DNA of 64,000 bases from Halichoerus grypus (GCF_964656455.1 NC_135723.1:95557283-95621282); one strand, 5' to 3'. Shown: positions 1 through 11,862, counted from the stretch's first letter. Program-made: numbers and translations. Notes: generated by a model not told the origin, from the letters alone.

Positions 1-161
1 TCATCAAAGTGACCAAAACATCTAAGACATACTTTTCATTTCTAAATGAGTCTCTTTTCTTATGAAATTAAATCATTAAGACCCCTTTTCTTCAGTAATC
101 TTTTAACTATATTTTTAGTTAAAATTCTAAGTGCAGGAAAAAGATTTTATACTTTTGCATT
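1..161. other. AT-rich non-coding sequence left of a LINE-1 insertion
   Basis: No gene or RNA signal is visible. The stretch ends at the first copy of a target-site duplication that belongs to the truncated LINE-1 to its right. The open frames here are short and have no recognisable motifs. Confidence 0.5.
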
Positions 162-177
162 AAAAATAGTATATTGT

Positions 178-299
178 ACTGAATGGAGCACTGGGTGTTA
201 TACGCAAACAATGAATCATGGAACACTACATCAAAAACTAATGATGTAATGTATGGTGATTAACATAACACAATAAAAAAAATAGAGACACATGTTAAA
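178..299 (+). mobile_element. 5'-truncated LINE-1 3' end
   Basis: About 120 bp of LINE-1 3' untranslated sequence with its A-rich tail. It is flanked by a perfect 16-bp target-site duplication, 'aaaaatagtatattgt', at 162-177 and 300-315. The same 3' end appears in antisense at about 10588-10813, and related 3' ends lie at 11962-12195 and 3660-3770. The perfect duplication and extreme truncation are typical of a fairly young, abortive reverse-transcription event. Confidence 0.85.
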
Positions 300-315
300 A
301 AAAATAGTATATTGT

Positions 316-1680
316 CTTGAAAATAACTGGTGTCAGACTTATCCTCCTGCTGTAAATAATTACATGATCTCAACAACCTATAGTAAGCAATGTTTGACAG
401 TCACTGAAATGATGGAGAAGATGCACATGAGGGCAGTATCACATTTACCACAGCTGCCCCAGGAGGATATTTCCCTAGTCTTCATGCAGGAATATGGAAC
501 CCAAGCAGGGATCAGAGAAAGCAGTGATCAGAGTTCAAGTCTGCTAGGTCAGTTAGGAACTGGGGGTCAGTGTACCACAGGAGGGATAGCAATAAAGAGA
601 AAATCCTAAAAACATAAATGAAAGTGCCTTTTGAGTTCTTAGTTTTCTCCTTAATTATGTGAAAATGGGCTAAGGAAATGGGTTAAGAAAGGGAGATCTA
701 GTAGGAAAAAGCTGCCAAGAGACTGAATTTAGAACAGAGAATCTGGAACTAAAAAATACAGGGGAAGATACTGGAGTTCAGATCCAGCCAGAATGGGGAG
801 ATACTGGTAAAAAACTTAGGAACTCAGTTGGGACTCCAGAAGTCCCACATCTTGGGTGAATTGCCATGTTCTAGAAGTAGATGCTATATATCCCAGTAGT
901 AAGGGAAAAAATGAAATACACTCATCATCACACAGCCTAAAACCTGGCCATAAGAGGAGCAAGGATATCTTCAAGTAATTTAACTGCTCTCTAGAAAAAA
1001 AAAAAACAAACTCAAAACTCTTAGTTTCTCTAGCTTACGGCTTTATAATTTCAGCATAAAATTTTAATAATTCCTAAACATGTAAAACAGGAAAATTTGA
1101 GATAAATCTGTTATTAGAAACAAACTCACAGATCATCCAAATAATTGGAATTAATAGACAAGGACATCAAAATACCTATAATCGATATAAAGAAAATTTA
1201 AAAATGAATGACAGCAGAATATTTCAACAGAAAATAAGAATCTGTTAAATAATCAAGTGAGCATTCTAAATCTTCTCCTAAAAAAAAAAAAAAAGAAAAA
1301 ACCTTAACATAAATAACTCATTAGATATATTTTACAGAAGACAGGATACAACTGAAGCCAGGATTGGTGAAGTCAAATACAGTTCAAAATATATTTCCAA
1401 AACTAAAGCAGTGGGAGAAAAAAAAAAATGGAAAGAACTTGAGAACAAAGTAGAGTTGTGGGAAATACTCCAAGGATCTAACAAACCTTAATTTCCTAAT
1501 CCCCAAAGGAAAAAGAAAAAAAAAATGGAACAGATGAATTATTTAAAGAAATAATGACAAGAACTTATAAAGTCTGATAAGCAATATCAATACAGATTCA
1601 AGAAGCTCAAAGAACTCAAGCAGGATAAACCTAAGAAAACTTCACTGAAAATATAGTCAATGATATTATAATACATTGTA
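316..1680. other. AT-rich intergenic sequence, no gene seen
   Basis: Very A-rich on the + strand with several short A runs (about 990, 1280 and 1420). It may include unrecognised, decayed LINE-1 3' sequence. Open frames such as 292-609 have no family motif and are not supported as genes. Confidence 0.45.
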
Positions 1681-1798
1681 TGGTGACAGATGGCAGCTAC
1701 ATTTGTGGTGAGCACAACATAATGTATAGAGAAGTTGAATCACAGTTATACACCTGAAACTAACATTGTATGTCAATTACACTCAAATTTTTAAAAAA
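1680..1798 (+). mobile_element. LINE-1 3' end remnant
   Basis: The end of an older LINE-1 3' region, including the typical '...gaatcacagttatacacctgaaact...' segment followed by an A-rich tail. It is a fragment with no coding capacity. The flanks are too AT-rich to define a target-site duplication by eye. Confidence 0.65.
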
Positions 1799-1799
1799 G

Positions 1800-2690
1800 G
1801 AAAAATAAAAAGAAACCTCACTGGAAATGTACTAGTCAAACTATAGAAAATGAAAGATAAAGAAAGAAACCTTACAATGGGTCAGGGAAAAAAATGCATT
1901 ACTTTCAAAGGAACAGTAAGATTTACCAAACATCATGGAAGCCAAAATACAATCTTAAAGTAGTGAAATTAAGAATACCATCTTAAAGTAGTGAAATTAA
2001 AAACTATCAACATAGAATTCCATACACTACAAAACTGTATAAAAATGATATCTCTAAATAGAAATTAGAAAGGAAGGAAACTGGGAATATCAGGAAGAAA
2101 GAAAGAAGCAAAATTAGGAGTAAACTCCATAGGCTTTTCTTATCCTCTTAAGTTTTCTAAATTGTGTTTGATGGTTCAAGCAAAAATTATAGCATTATCT
2201 GGTGCTATTCTAAACTTATGTAGGAGAAATATTGAAGACCATTATACTGTAAATTGGAGAGAGTAAAGACCTAAAAGGAGGTAAGGTTTCTGTACTTCAC
2301 TGATACTGGTAAAAAAAAAAAAAAAAATGGCATCAATTGAATGTGATGTATATATAATATCTAGAGTAACCACTAAGCTATGAAAAACAACCAAAAAGCT
2401 ATACAAAGAGATACAACAAGAGCACTATTGGTAAATCAAAATGGAACTCAAAAAATAGTCAAGTAACCCACAGGAAATCAGGAAAAAACATAAACCAAGA
2501 TATACTTAGTCTAGGCCATAAAAAATATCTCCACAAATTTAAAAGAAATAAAAATCATACAGAGTGGGTTCTCCATCCACAATGGAATCAAACTAGAAAT
2601 CAATATAAGAAAAATAGGAAAATCTCCCAATATTTGAAAATTTTAAAATTACTTTTAAATAATCTATAAGTTAAAGTCATCTCAAGGGAA
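1800..2690. other. AT-rich intergenic sequence
   Basis: No gene, RNA or clear repeat boundary is visible. There is a short direct repeat near 1962-2000, where 'atcttaaagtagtgaaatta' occurs twice. An A16-17 run lies at about 2311-2327. The A-rich composition suggests old LINE-1 material. Confidence 0.4.
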
Positions 2691-2713
2691 ATTTAAAAAA
2701 AAATACATTGAGC

Positions 2714-2922
2714 GGCACCTGGGTGGCTCAGTTGGTTAAGCGTCTGACTCTTGATTTTAGCTCAGGTCATGATCTCGAGGTCATGAGATTGAGCCCCACA
2801 TAGGGCTTCATGCTGGGCGTGGAGCCTGCTTGGGATTCCCTCTCTCCCCCTCTGCCCCTTCCCTGTTCATGCACTCCCCCACTCCCACTCTCTCTCTCAA
2901 AAAAAAAAAAAAAGGAAAAAGT
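2714..2922 (+). mobile_element. CAN-SINE (tRNA-derived carnivore SINE)
   Basis: Full-length carnivore SINE. A tRNA-like head with A-box-like 'gggtggctcagt' and B-box-like 'ggtcatgatctcg' is followed by a CT-rich stretch and an A-rich tail. A slightly diverged target duplication, 'ttaaaaaaaatac(a/t)ttga', surrounds it (about 2691-2711 and 2923-2940), indicating moderate age. Confidence 0.92.
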
Positions 2923-3019
2923 TTTAAAAAAATACTTTGAATGAAAATGAAAACATATTGTTGAGAGGGAAATATTTCAATAAATGCTTATATTACAATA
3001 AATATGCATTAGAAAAGAG

Positions 3020-3775
3020 GAAAAGTCTCAAAGCTACAATGAGATATCATCTCTCACCTGTCAGAATGGCTAAAATAAAAAACACAAGAAACAAGTGTTG
3101 ACAAGGATGTGGAAAAAGGAGAACCTCTTGCACTGTTGGTGGGAAGGCCTACTGGTGCAGCTCCTGTGGAAAACAGTATGGAGGTTCCTTAAAACATTGA
3201 AAACAGAAGTACCCTACAATCCAGCACTGGCACTACTGGGTATACTTCTCAAAAATACAAAAACACTAATTCAAATACATGCACACTATGTTTATTGCAG
3301 CATTATTTATAATAGCCAAATTATGGAAGCTGGCCAAGTGGCCATTGATAGACGAATAGATAAAGAAGATGTGGTATATACATATATATATATATATATA
3401 ATGGAATAGTATTCAACCATAAAAAAGAATGAAATCTTGCCACTTGCAATGATATGGATGGAGCTAGAGAATATAAAATAAATCAGAAAGACAAATACCA
3501 TATGATTTCACTCATATGTGGGATTTTAGAAACAAAACAAATGAGCAAAGGAAAGAAAGAGACAAACCAAGAAACAGAACTTTTACTCATGGTTACCAGA
3601 GGGGAGGTGGGTGGCAGATGGGTGAAATGGGTGATGGTGATGAAGGAGTGCACTTATTGTAATGAGCACTAGGTGATGTATGGAATTGTTGAATCACTAT
3701 ATTGTACACCTGAAAGTAATATAACACCATATGTTAACTATATTGGAATTAAATGAATGAATAAATACATAAGTA
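3020..3775 (+). mobile_element. LINE-1 fragment: ORF2 C-terminus plus 3' UTR
   Basis: The + strand carries the end of LINE-1 ORF2, readable in pieces, followed by the 3' untranslated region with '...gttgaatcactatattgtacacctgaaa...' and an A/T-rich tail. A short TA dinucleotide run at about 3374-3400 interrupts it. The frames at 3095-3409 and 3454-3672 are remnants of this element, not host genes. It is 5'-truncated and contains stops, so it is not active. Confidence 0.88.
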
Positions 3776-4290
3776 CATAAATAAGGAAAGTCTCAGATGA
3801 ATAATAGATATACCTACCTCAAGAACCTAGAAAAAGAAGAGCAATATAAAGTCAGAGCAAGCGGGGAAGGGGAGGGAATTAATGAATATAAGCATAGAAA
3901 ACCCTGAAATTTAAAACCAAAAATCTTCAAGGTAAATCAATAAAACAAAGAGTTGCATTTTTTTTAAAGATCAATAAAACTTAGAAACCTCCAATAGTAT
4001 TTGTAAAGACATGACTTAAAAATATTAGAATGAAATGGGGGATATCACTGCAGACATCAAAGGATGATCAAGGAAATTACAAATAACTCAGATTAAATGA
4101 ACCACTTCCTTGAAAATCACAAACTACCACAACTCACCTAATATGAAGAGTTCACTCACATAATCCTGTAACTACTAAGGAAATTTAATTCACAATTTTA
4201 AAACTACCAAAACATAAATCTCAGGAAAATGACTTATACACACACACACACACAAAAGCTTATACACAAATGTAGAAGATTTTTTGGTAA
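3776..4290. other. AT-rich sequence with a short CA repeat
   Basis: No gene seen. A (CA)n run of about 18 bp lies at 4237-4254. The remainder is AT-rich and unassigned. Confidence 0.5.
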
Positions 4291-4795
4291 TAGCTCAAAA
4301 CGGAAATAATCCAGATGTTCACCCGCAGGTAAGTGGTTATACTGTGGTGCATCCACACTATAGAGTATAGCTCAGTAATAAAAAGGAGCTACTATTGATA
4401 TATGCAACAACCTGGATGAATCTTCAGAGGAAAAAAAGCCAGTCACATAAGATTATATACTATATGATTCCGTCTATGTAACAGTTTTGAAATATCAAAA
4501 TTATAGAAGCAGAGAAAAGGTTGTGGTTGAGGACAGAGTGAGAGTGGGAAGGAGGTGGGCGTGACTAGAAAAAAGGCACCATGGGAGGTTCTTGTAGTGA
4601 TGAAAATATTATGCACCTCGATTGAACCAGTGTCAATTAGCTGATTGTGATTTTGTATCACAGTTTTGAAAGATGTTACCAAAGGGAAAATAGTAAAGAG
4701 TGCACAGTATTATAATGGTAATATAATAACCCTTGTATTATTTCTTACACCAGTGTGTGAACCTACAATTATATCAAAATAAAAGTTCAACTAAA
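4290..4795 (+). mobile_element. Older LINE-1 3' region remnant
   Basis: Contains decayed LINE-1 3' phrases: 'ggtgcatccacactatagagtatagc', later 'ggatgaatcttcagagg', and a tract near 4480-4650 resembling older mammalian L1 3' UTRs. No open frame survives. The subfamily is not assigned. Confidence 0.6.
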
Positions 4796-5439
4796 AATGA
4801 AAAATTTTAAAGTTAAAAACAAATATTTAACAACATAAATCTTACAGAAAAATTCACATGAAAATTTAAGGAAAGAATCAATAATTTTGGAAAAAACAAA
4901 ATTGGAAACTTTACACTTCTGATTATAAGGCTTAATATATAGTGTTGAATTAACCATATTAGTTTAAGGATAAATCAATAGAATAGAGAATACAATAATA
5001 GATCCATATGTATTTCATCAGTATTCTTGACAAAATTGCCAATGTAATTAGATGGGTCAATAATACATCTTTTCAGTTGGACATCTTTCCAAAAAAAAAT
5101 AAAAGAAACTCCACCCGTATTTCATACCATACACAAAGATAATTTGAGGTGCACCTTAGATCTAAACATGAAAGCAAAGGATTACTCTTGTAGGAGAAAA
5201 ATTGCAGTATGACCTTTGGGTAGGTTGTTTTCTTAAGCAGGAAGCTAAAAGCACTAATCATAAAAGAAGAAATTAAGCTGATGCCATTACAACTAATAAT
5301 TTCTGTTTATCAAAAGAATCAGTAGGGAAGTGTAGAGGCAAACCACAATCTGGGAGAAGATAGCTTTGGTACACATGTTCAACAAAGCACTTAGATCTAG
5401 ATTCTCTAAAGAAAGTCTACAAATCGATGGGAAAAAACT

Positions 5440-6345
5440 CAAAAACTGGGCAAAAGATTTGAACAGGTACTCCATACAAAAGGTTATTCAAAAGATCAAT
5501 AATCATATGATAATGTGTGCAGTACAATTAATCATCAATAAAATCACAAATATCACAATGGCTAATATAAAATTAATATCAAGCGGTGGGAAACTAAAAT
5601 TATAAAATCATACTGAAAAACCATTTGGCAATATCTAGTAAAGTTAAACATGTGCCTGTCCTAGGATTTGGCAATTCTATCCTTGGTATACACCCACTGA
5701 AAACATGTATAAGAATATTCATAGGGGCACCTGGGTGGCTCAGTCAGTTAAGTGTCTGCCTTCAGCTCAGGTCATGATCTCAGGGTCCTTGGATTGAGCC
5801 CTGCATTGGGCTCCCTGCTCAGCGGGGAGTCTGCTTCTCCCTCTCCCTCGGTCCCTCCCCCCAGCTCATGCTCTGTCTCTCTCTCTCTCAAATAAATAAA
5901 ATATTTTTTTAAAAAAATATTCATAGAATATTTTAGTTACAACAGCCACAAACTAGAAATAACCCAAATTTCCGTTATTCCGCTATCTATCAGTAGAATA
6001 GTGAACTATTCATATTGAATATTATGCAGCATAAAAAATGATATAACAGCATGGATAAATCTCAAAGACATTATATTGAGTCAAAGAATCCAGACATAAA
6101 AACATATGTACATACTGTATAATTTATTTATATGAGACTCAAAAACAGGCAAAGCTAATTTGTTGTAATAGAAGTCAGAATTCCCTCAGAATAAGGAAGT
6201 GATTTTGGGCAGGGGTGGTAGGGTGAGGGGAGAAGACAAAGGAATTTTCTGTTGTGATGAGGATGTTCTACACCTTGATCTGGATGGAGCTTACACAGGT
6301 GTGTCAATATATACAAAGTATTGGATCTAGACACTTCATAGCTCT
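5440..6345 (+). mobile_element. Old LINE-1 ORF2/3' UTR remnant, split by a SINE
   Basis: Decayed LINE-1 ORF2 and 3' UTR phrases occur on both sides of the SINE at 5725-5915 ('aaagatttgaacaggtactcc' near 5454, 'cagcatggataaatctcaaag' near 6048). The SINE is therefore a secondary insertion into this LINE-1. No coding potential remains. Confidence 0.7.
5725..5915 (+). mobile_element. CAN-SINE inserted in a LINE-1 remnant
   Basis: Carnivore SINE with the tRNA-like head, a CT-rich region, 'aaataaataaaa' and a T/A tail. A perfect 11-bp target duplication, 'aatattcatag', lies at 5714-5724 and 5916-5926. It interrupts the LINE-1 remnant 5440-6345. Confidence 0.93.
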
Positions 6346-6389
6346 AATATTTGGGCCATTTGATCAGGCGACCACATAGATTGGAAGGT

Positions 6390-8400
6390 AGATGAAGATG
6401 TCATGTGAAGTCTCTAGCAAGCCCCAATCAGTAAATCGTAGCACAGGCAACAGGGACTCTGCTTCAGGATATTTCCTTCTATACCAGAAGACAATACACA
6501 TTTCAAAAACACAACTCTTCATGTACTACTGAACCTTAGCAGAGACTACTCATAGAGTCTCAAGTAACTATAAATGCAGGATTGCCTATCTTGAGCTGAG
6601 ATGTTATACGACCCACCAAATCATAAGATTAAGTGATCACGGCAGCCATGCCTCACACAAAGAATGTGGTACTCAGGAAGAACAAGTGCAAAAGACAAAA
6701 GTAAGCAGAATGGCCCAGATCCTCACATTCCTGTATCGCTTATATCACTGATGGTTCTTCCCTCTCTGTGCAGTGTATCTGCCACGCAGGTGTGGGGTTT
6801 TAAAGGTAATTGATAAGGGTAAAACTATCATTGCCCGGAACTGGCAATTAACGTAGTCATCTACCTTGTGCGGACAGAAGTTGCCAGAAGTGAGAATATG
6901 CATGGACTCCTGGAAATTGGCAAATGGTGTGACTGGTTGGTCATGCACCTGGAAGGAGCACAGTTGGAATATTAGGTGAACAGAGCACAAAGTAGGAGAA
7001 TCTGCATATCCTACATTAATGCCAAATAAGCAAGTGACTCTGTGTGACATAGATGCAGAATGACCTGGAATGTTGGACCTCTCTTGGCAAGGCCAAGTGG
7101 GATGCCCAGAATGAGCTGAAAGGGACTTCCATGGAAGATGTCATGAAAAATTATACCTACAAAGCAGAAGATCTAAAGAAAAAATATAAAATATAAGGGA
7201 CTGGATTTGGCTACTAGGCACACATTTCCTCTAAACTGATATAATGCCTTATTTTTCTAATACTGTGGATAAAGTCAAATGATGAAAATAACTGGTTAAC
7301 CCAGTTCCTCAAGATTGTCCAGGATATAATTCTAATAGATTATGGCCTGAAGCAGCTTCTGAGTCATTTTTTCTGTAGATAAATTAAAAGTGCTTTTGTT
7401 AAAAGCCCATCATTAATCAGGTATAAGATGATTCAGTCGGAATGTCAGCCAGCCTTTGTTCTTGGCCGTCCCAGTGATTGCACAGTGAGCAAACAAATGC
7501 AGTAGCCATGGCAACAGAGATGGAGGCTTTGCATGAATCCAACAGCATAGGCTGCCCCTCACCAAGACTGCTCTACTCTGCTGCTCTGCTCAGCTGAATA
7601 TATGTTCTGTCAGCAGCGGAGACCAGTGCTGGGCTCTCAATATGGTACCTTCCTCTTAAGGAGACCAGTAAGTCAGTCGTCGGCATTCCAGTTCTTTGCA
7701 CCTTATGAGCAATGATTCATCATGATTATGGATGATACACATTACAACTATGAACTTCCCTTTCTTGTCTGCAGTACCTTGGTCAGTACCTCTATTGGAG
7801 AGCTATTAGAATATCTGACTTCTGATATGCTTTCCAACATAACATCACCTTAGTTCATTAGACCTGCTTCACAGCTAAGGAAGTAACAATGGGAAAATTA
7901 CCAACGGATTCACTTCTCCCAGCTCATACTGTGTTACTCAGAAATTATAGACCTGATAAAAACTATGACCTGATACACAGATTTGGAACACTGGATTGTT
8001 GAAAACATCCTGCAGCATATACTGTGATAGTATATGCCTACTTTGGTAGGTAGATTACATATATTTAGCTTCATCCATAAGGGTAGAGAGGGAAGGAGTT
8101 GGCGCCCTGCTTTTACAGAGCTCTATCTATCCCATGAGGGCAGGATCAGAAGTTATCAAAAAGGGAAAATTTTCTAAAGTAAACTTCGCTCAGCCCTTGT
8201 GCTCATCTGTTCTTCCAGACAGGTCAACAAATACCAGGGCATGTCTAACATCAATTCCCAGCATGCTCGCACATCTCCAGATTTATGCTCAAGGATTTAG
8301 GATCTGAGTTGCTATCTAAAATGATGTAACGATTAAGACCTTTGAATTCAAGTTCATTTTCCTACCACCTTCAGGATGGTTGGAAATTTAGACTACACTA
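6390..8400 (+). mobile_element. Decayed ERVL-type endogenous retrovirus pol remnant
   Basis: A roughly 2-kb tract reads in broken pieces like the pol region of mammalian ERVL elements. Segments near 6500-6550 and 6590-6780 fall in the reverse transcriptase/connection part. Segments near 6870-7100 resemble the RNase H part. Segments near 7490-7640 resemble the zinc-binding start of integrase, followed by more integrase-like DNA. Stops and indels are frequent, so no protein can be made. I saw no LTRs. The family call rests on recognition by eye of the pol order, and the edges are approximate. Confidence 0.55.
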
Positions 8401-10585
8401 AAGGAAATAAGGCTGTAGAAATTAATGTCAAGGTTCTATTTCACTATCAAAGAATAACCAGGCATGGATCTTTGAATCTCCCAAGTGCCTCCTGAATGTT
8501 TAGGACCTGGAACAACATAATAATTCATGAAACTGTAACAAATTCATGTATTTGGGTAGCTGTAATATTCATGTGGTGCCAGAATATGGCACCAGTTAGT
8601 TATGAAGAGACTACTTGTTTTTACCTTAACTTCTAAAGATCTCACTATCTCTCTCTGGCTTCCTGAAAGACAGAAATAGACAGGAACTGCCAGCATTCTA
8701 CCCTCAGGAGGATAACAGTGGTTGAGTTCTTCATGTCTCTGTAGGGAGCATGCTTGTACAAAGGAGACCTACTGTCTCATACCCTACACAGAGCTCTCAT
8801 GGCAATTGGGAAGGTACCTTGTAGAGATGATAAGTTAATAAAGCCTTCTCTTAAAGGCAACTTGAAGAGCAAAGATCCTTCCTTGGCAGTTCTCAGATGA
8901 GCAACAAGGCTTCTAGCACCGTCAGTAACTTCAGCCACACTAGATATGTTTGCCTTTTCTGCATGAAGACTTATTGGGGTCTTTATACAACAGTCATCTC
9001 TAGACACACAGGTTTCCTAATCACCTTTGTGAGTTCTGGTCAAATATATTTTAACATCATTTTCGTTGCCTGTTAGCTTTTACTATCACAATATAATATC
9101 ATGCAAAAGTACATTGTTATTAATGCTTAAAGTTTGCTCACTGATAGTTTAAATAATAGGATATTCTGAGTAAAATATATTTTTAAACTATCAATATATT
9201 AATACAATCAATGTATTAATGGCTATTTTTGACTGGTAGCTATTTTTAAGGTAAGGAGGTAAGTGTGTGCAAGTGACTTTCTTGTAGACATTTAATATTA
9301 AAAAAAAGCACTTCTTTATTAAAAAACTAGATTTAAAGTGTCACTCAGACAAGTCAAATATCTAAATATACAGGGAAGACTATTCAGAGTTATTGAATAA
9401 GTGTACAAATGCTTATCTATTTAGTATGTGCAGTAGTATGAGGCCAGATTGCTAGCAGTGAGTAGGAGCTTGGAGTTCCTATCATGACAGCTCCACTGGC
9501 AGAACAATAGTAGGTACATTATAGGAGATCAATAAATACTCGAAACTACTTCCAACATCCTGCACATAGCAGTTATCATTGGAATGGTAATAAGAGAGTT
9601 TCGGTGCAAATGGGATCATTTTTAAGCAGGCTTATAATTTTGTGGCCATTTAAATTAAAGATTTATTGCTCATCCTTGCTGTCTCCAAGACAAGATGATC
9701 TTACATCAAGGATGGGAATGAAGTGTAAGGGAGAAGGGCAATATCATGTTTGTCCTTAATTTTAATTGTGGAATCATAGAGTAAGAAAGATGATTTAGTT
9801 CAATCTCTCAAGGACTTCAGAGACCCCTTCTGCAGTATCCTTCACAGTAGCTATTGTCACCTGCAGAGATGGTGTCTAAAACTGGTATTTCTAGAGTATT
9901 TACCAATATTGAGTCAAAATTTTAAAAAAGTTACTGATTCTATTTTTATGCTTAGATAAACAATAGTACAAATCTATTCATTCACATAAATGTTCATCTA
10001 AATATTGTGGAAATCTAAAAAATAAAAGTGATATTTTAAGCCGAAAATGAGTCTTTATACTCAAGAGGGGATTTGGTGAGATATTAGTTGTGGAGGTGAC
10101 AGTAGATGCAAGAGTGGAAAGTGTGTTTAGACAGGCAGGTGAGAGGTTAATGGCTAATGGTGAATATGGTCAATGGTATATCTAACCCTAGGATATTCTA
10201 TCCTAATGATCCCTTCCAACTCAAGATTAGACTTTTCACAGTTTAAGGACATGGGCATGTGTATCAGTTAGGAGTCATTATTTTGGGGAAAAAAAACCAG
10301 AATAGTTCTGACTAATATAAGCAAAGAAAGGCAGAATTTATTTGAAAAACATGGGGTAGCTCACTGAATGAAACAAAAACCATGTATTTGATTAACGTGT
10401 GACAAAATATTTATTTTGAACATTTAGCCTCTGCCAAAAATATTAACAAAAACAAAGGAAACATGTATTTGTGTGTGTGTGTATGTGTATTTTTAAATTT
10501 ATTTCACGGCTACCTTTAAACATTAAAATACACAAAAAATTTACTGAGTGTTTTTTTTTAATTTCAATCACAATGTTTTATGATT
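8400..10585. other. Intergenic sequence upstream of OR-a
   Basis: No gene was recognised. The left part may contain the unrecognisable end of the ERVL relic. About 9430-9550 ends in '...gtaggtacattataggagatcaataaatact', resembling an L2/MIR 3' end. A TG-rich run lies at about 10471-10490. Non-coding 5' exons of OR-a could lie here, but I cannot locate them. Confidence 0.4.
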
Positions 10586-10587
10586 CT

Positions 10588-10813
10588 TTTTTTAAAATTT
10601 TTTATTGTTATGTTAATCACCATACATTACATCATTAGTTTTTGATGTAGTGTTCCATGATTCATTGTTTGTGTATAACACTCAGTGCTCCATGCAGAGC
10701 GTGCCCTCTTTAATACCCATCACCAGGCTAACCCATCCTCCCACCCCCCTCCCCTCTAGAACCCTCAGTTTGTTTTTCAGAGTCCATCATCTCTCATAGT
10801 TCATCTCCCCCTA
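10588..10813 (-). mobile_element. 5'-truncated LINE-1 3' end, antisense, upstream of OR-a
   Basis: Reverse complement of the same LINE-1 3' end found at 178-299. It starts in a T-rich run (the element's A tail) and runs through '...tgatgtagtgttccatgattc...' to the C-rich part of the 3' UTR near 10750. It ends about 115 bp before the OR-a start codon, so it lies within the immediate upstream sequence of that coding exon. Confidence 0.88.
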
Positions 10814-10914
10814 CTGAAAGTGTTTCTGAAGACTTTTCTATTCTATAAAAAGATTTCAAACAAATTAAGATAAATTTATTTTTAAAGATTTCTTTTAAAT
10901 ATTAACTCAATTTA

Positions 10915-10925
10915 TTCTGTCATAG
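10915..10925 (+). promoter_or_regulatory. Splice acceptor of the OR-a coding exon
   Basis: A T-rich tract ending in 'tctgtcatag' places an AG at 10924-10925, exactly 4 bases before the ATG at 10930. The same spacing occurs at OR-b and OR-c. Olfactory receptor genes usually have spliced non-coding leader exons, so this is the likely 3' splice site. Confidence 0.65.
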
Positions 10926-10929
10926 GGAT

Positions 10930-11862
10930 ATGGGAGACAATATGACATCTGTCACAGAGTTCACCCTACTGGGATTCCCCCTTGGCCTGAGGATTCAGAT
11001 TCTTCTCTTTGGGCTCTTCTCTCTGTTCTATGTCTGCACCCTGCTGGGGAACGGGCTCATCCTGGGGCTCATCTGGCTGGACTCCCGACTGCACACCCCC
11101 ATGTACTTCTTCCTCTCCCACCTGGCCATTGTCGACATAGCCTATGCCTGCAACACCGTGCCCCAGATGTTGGTGAACCTCCTGAAGCCAGACAAGCCCA
11201 TCTCCTTTGCTGGCTGCTTGACACAGACCTTTCTCTTTTTGACATTTGCTGTCACAGAATGTCTTCTCCTAGTTGTGATGTCTTATGATCGGTATGTGGC
11301 CATCTGCCACCCCCTCCGATATTCTGCCATTATGAACTGGAGAGTCTGCATCACCCTGGTGCTGACTTCTTGGACTATTGGAGTCCTTCTGTCTTTGATT
11401 CATCTCATGTTACTTCTACCCTTACCATTCTGTAGATTCCAGAAAATCAATCACTTTTTCTGTGAAATCATGGCTGTTCTCAAACTTGCCTGTGTAGATA
11501 CGCACATCAATGAGATTGTGGTATTGGCTGGAGCAATTTCTGTGCTAGTGGGACCCCTCTCCTCAATTGTAATCTCATATATGTGCATCCTCTGTGCCAT
11601 CCTTAAAATCCAGTCTGGGGAAGGTCAAAGAAAAGCCTTCTCCACCTGTTCATCCCATCTCTGTGTGGTTGGACTCTTTTATGGCATAGCCATTATAATG
11701 TATGTTGGGCCCAGATATGGGAACCCCAAGGAGCAGAAGAAATATCTCCTCCTGTTTCACAGCCTTTTCAATCCCATGCTCAACCCTCTTATCTACAGTC
11801 TCAGGAACTTAGAAGTGAAGAATGCCTTGAAGAGAGTGCTAGGAATAGAGAGAGACTTATGA
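10930..11862 (+). CDS. OR2A-like: Olfactory receptor, family 2 subfamily A-like (OR-a), intact
   Basis: Odorant-binding class A GPCR, expected in cilia of olfactory neurons, where it couples to Golf. The single exon encodes 310 residues, normal for the family. Visible landmarks are an N-glycosylation site at N4 (NMT), the TM1 GN at 40-41, LHTPMYFFLS at 54-63, C96 for the disulfide, MSYDRYVAIC at 117-126, extracellular-loop cysteines C168, C178 and C188, SY in TM5 at 216-217, KAFSTCSSHL at 235-244 and NPLIYSLRN at 285-293. All motifs are intact, including DRY. The start follows a splice acceptor by 4 bases. The N-terminal half is nearly identical in DNA to OR-b and OR-c. The C-terminal half from about codon 150 is much more diverged and less GC-rich, suggesting gene conversion. 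It belongs to the OR2A group close to human OR2A1/OR2A7; the exact ortholog cannot be set. Confidence 0.95.
   Translation: MGDNMTSVTEFTLLGFPLGLRIQILLFGLFSLFYVCTLLGNGLILGLIWLDSRLHTPMYFFLSHLAIVDIAYACNTVPQMLVNLLKPDKPISFAGCLTQTFLFLTFAVTECLLLVVMSYDRYVAICHPLRYSAIMNWRVCITLVLTSWTIGVLLSLIHLMLLLPLPFCRFQKINHFFCEIMAVLKLACVDTHINEIVVLAGAISVLVGPLSSIVISYMCILCAILKIQSGEGQRKAFSTCSSHLCVVGLFYGIAIIMYVGPRYGNPKEQKKYLLLFHSLFNPMLNPLIYSLRNLEVKNALKRVLGIERDL

Noticed and set aside
2714..2790. tRNA-like sequence with A- and B-box-like motifs
   Set aside because: This is the tRNA-derived head of a CAN-SINE with CT-rich body, tail and target duplication, not a tRNA gene. The same applies to the other SINE copies.
3095..3672. 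Two + strand frames of 104 and 72 codons
   Set aside because: Remnants of LINE-1 ORF2 and 3' UTR, not host genes.
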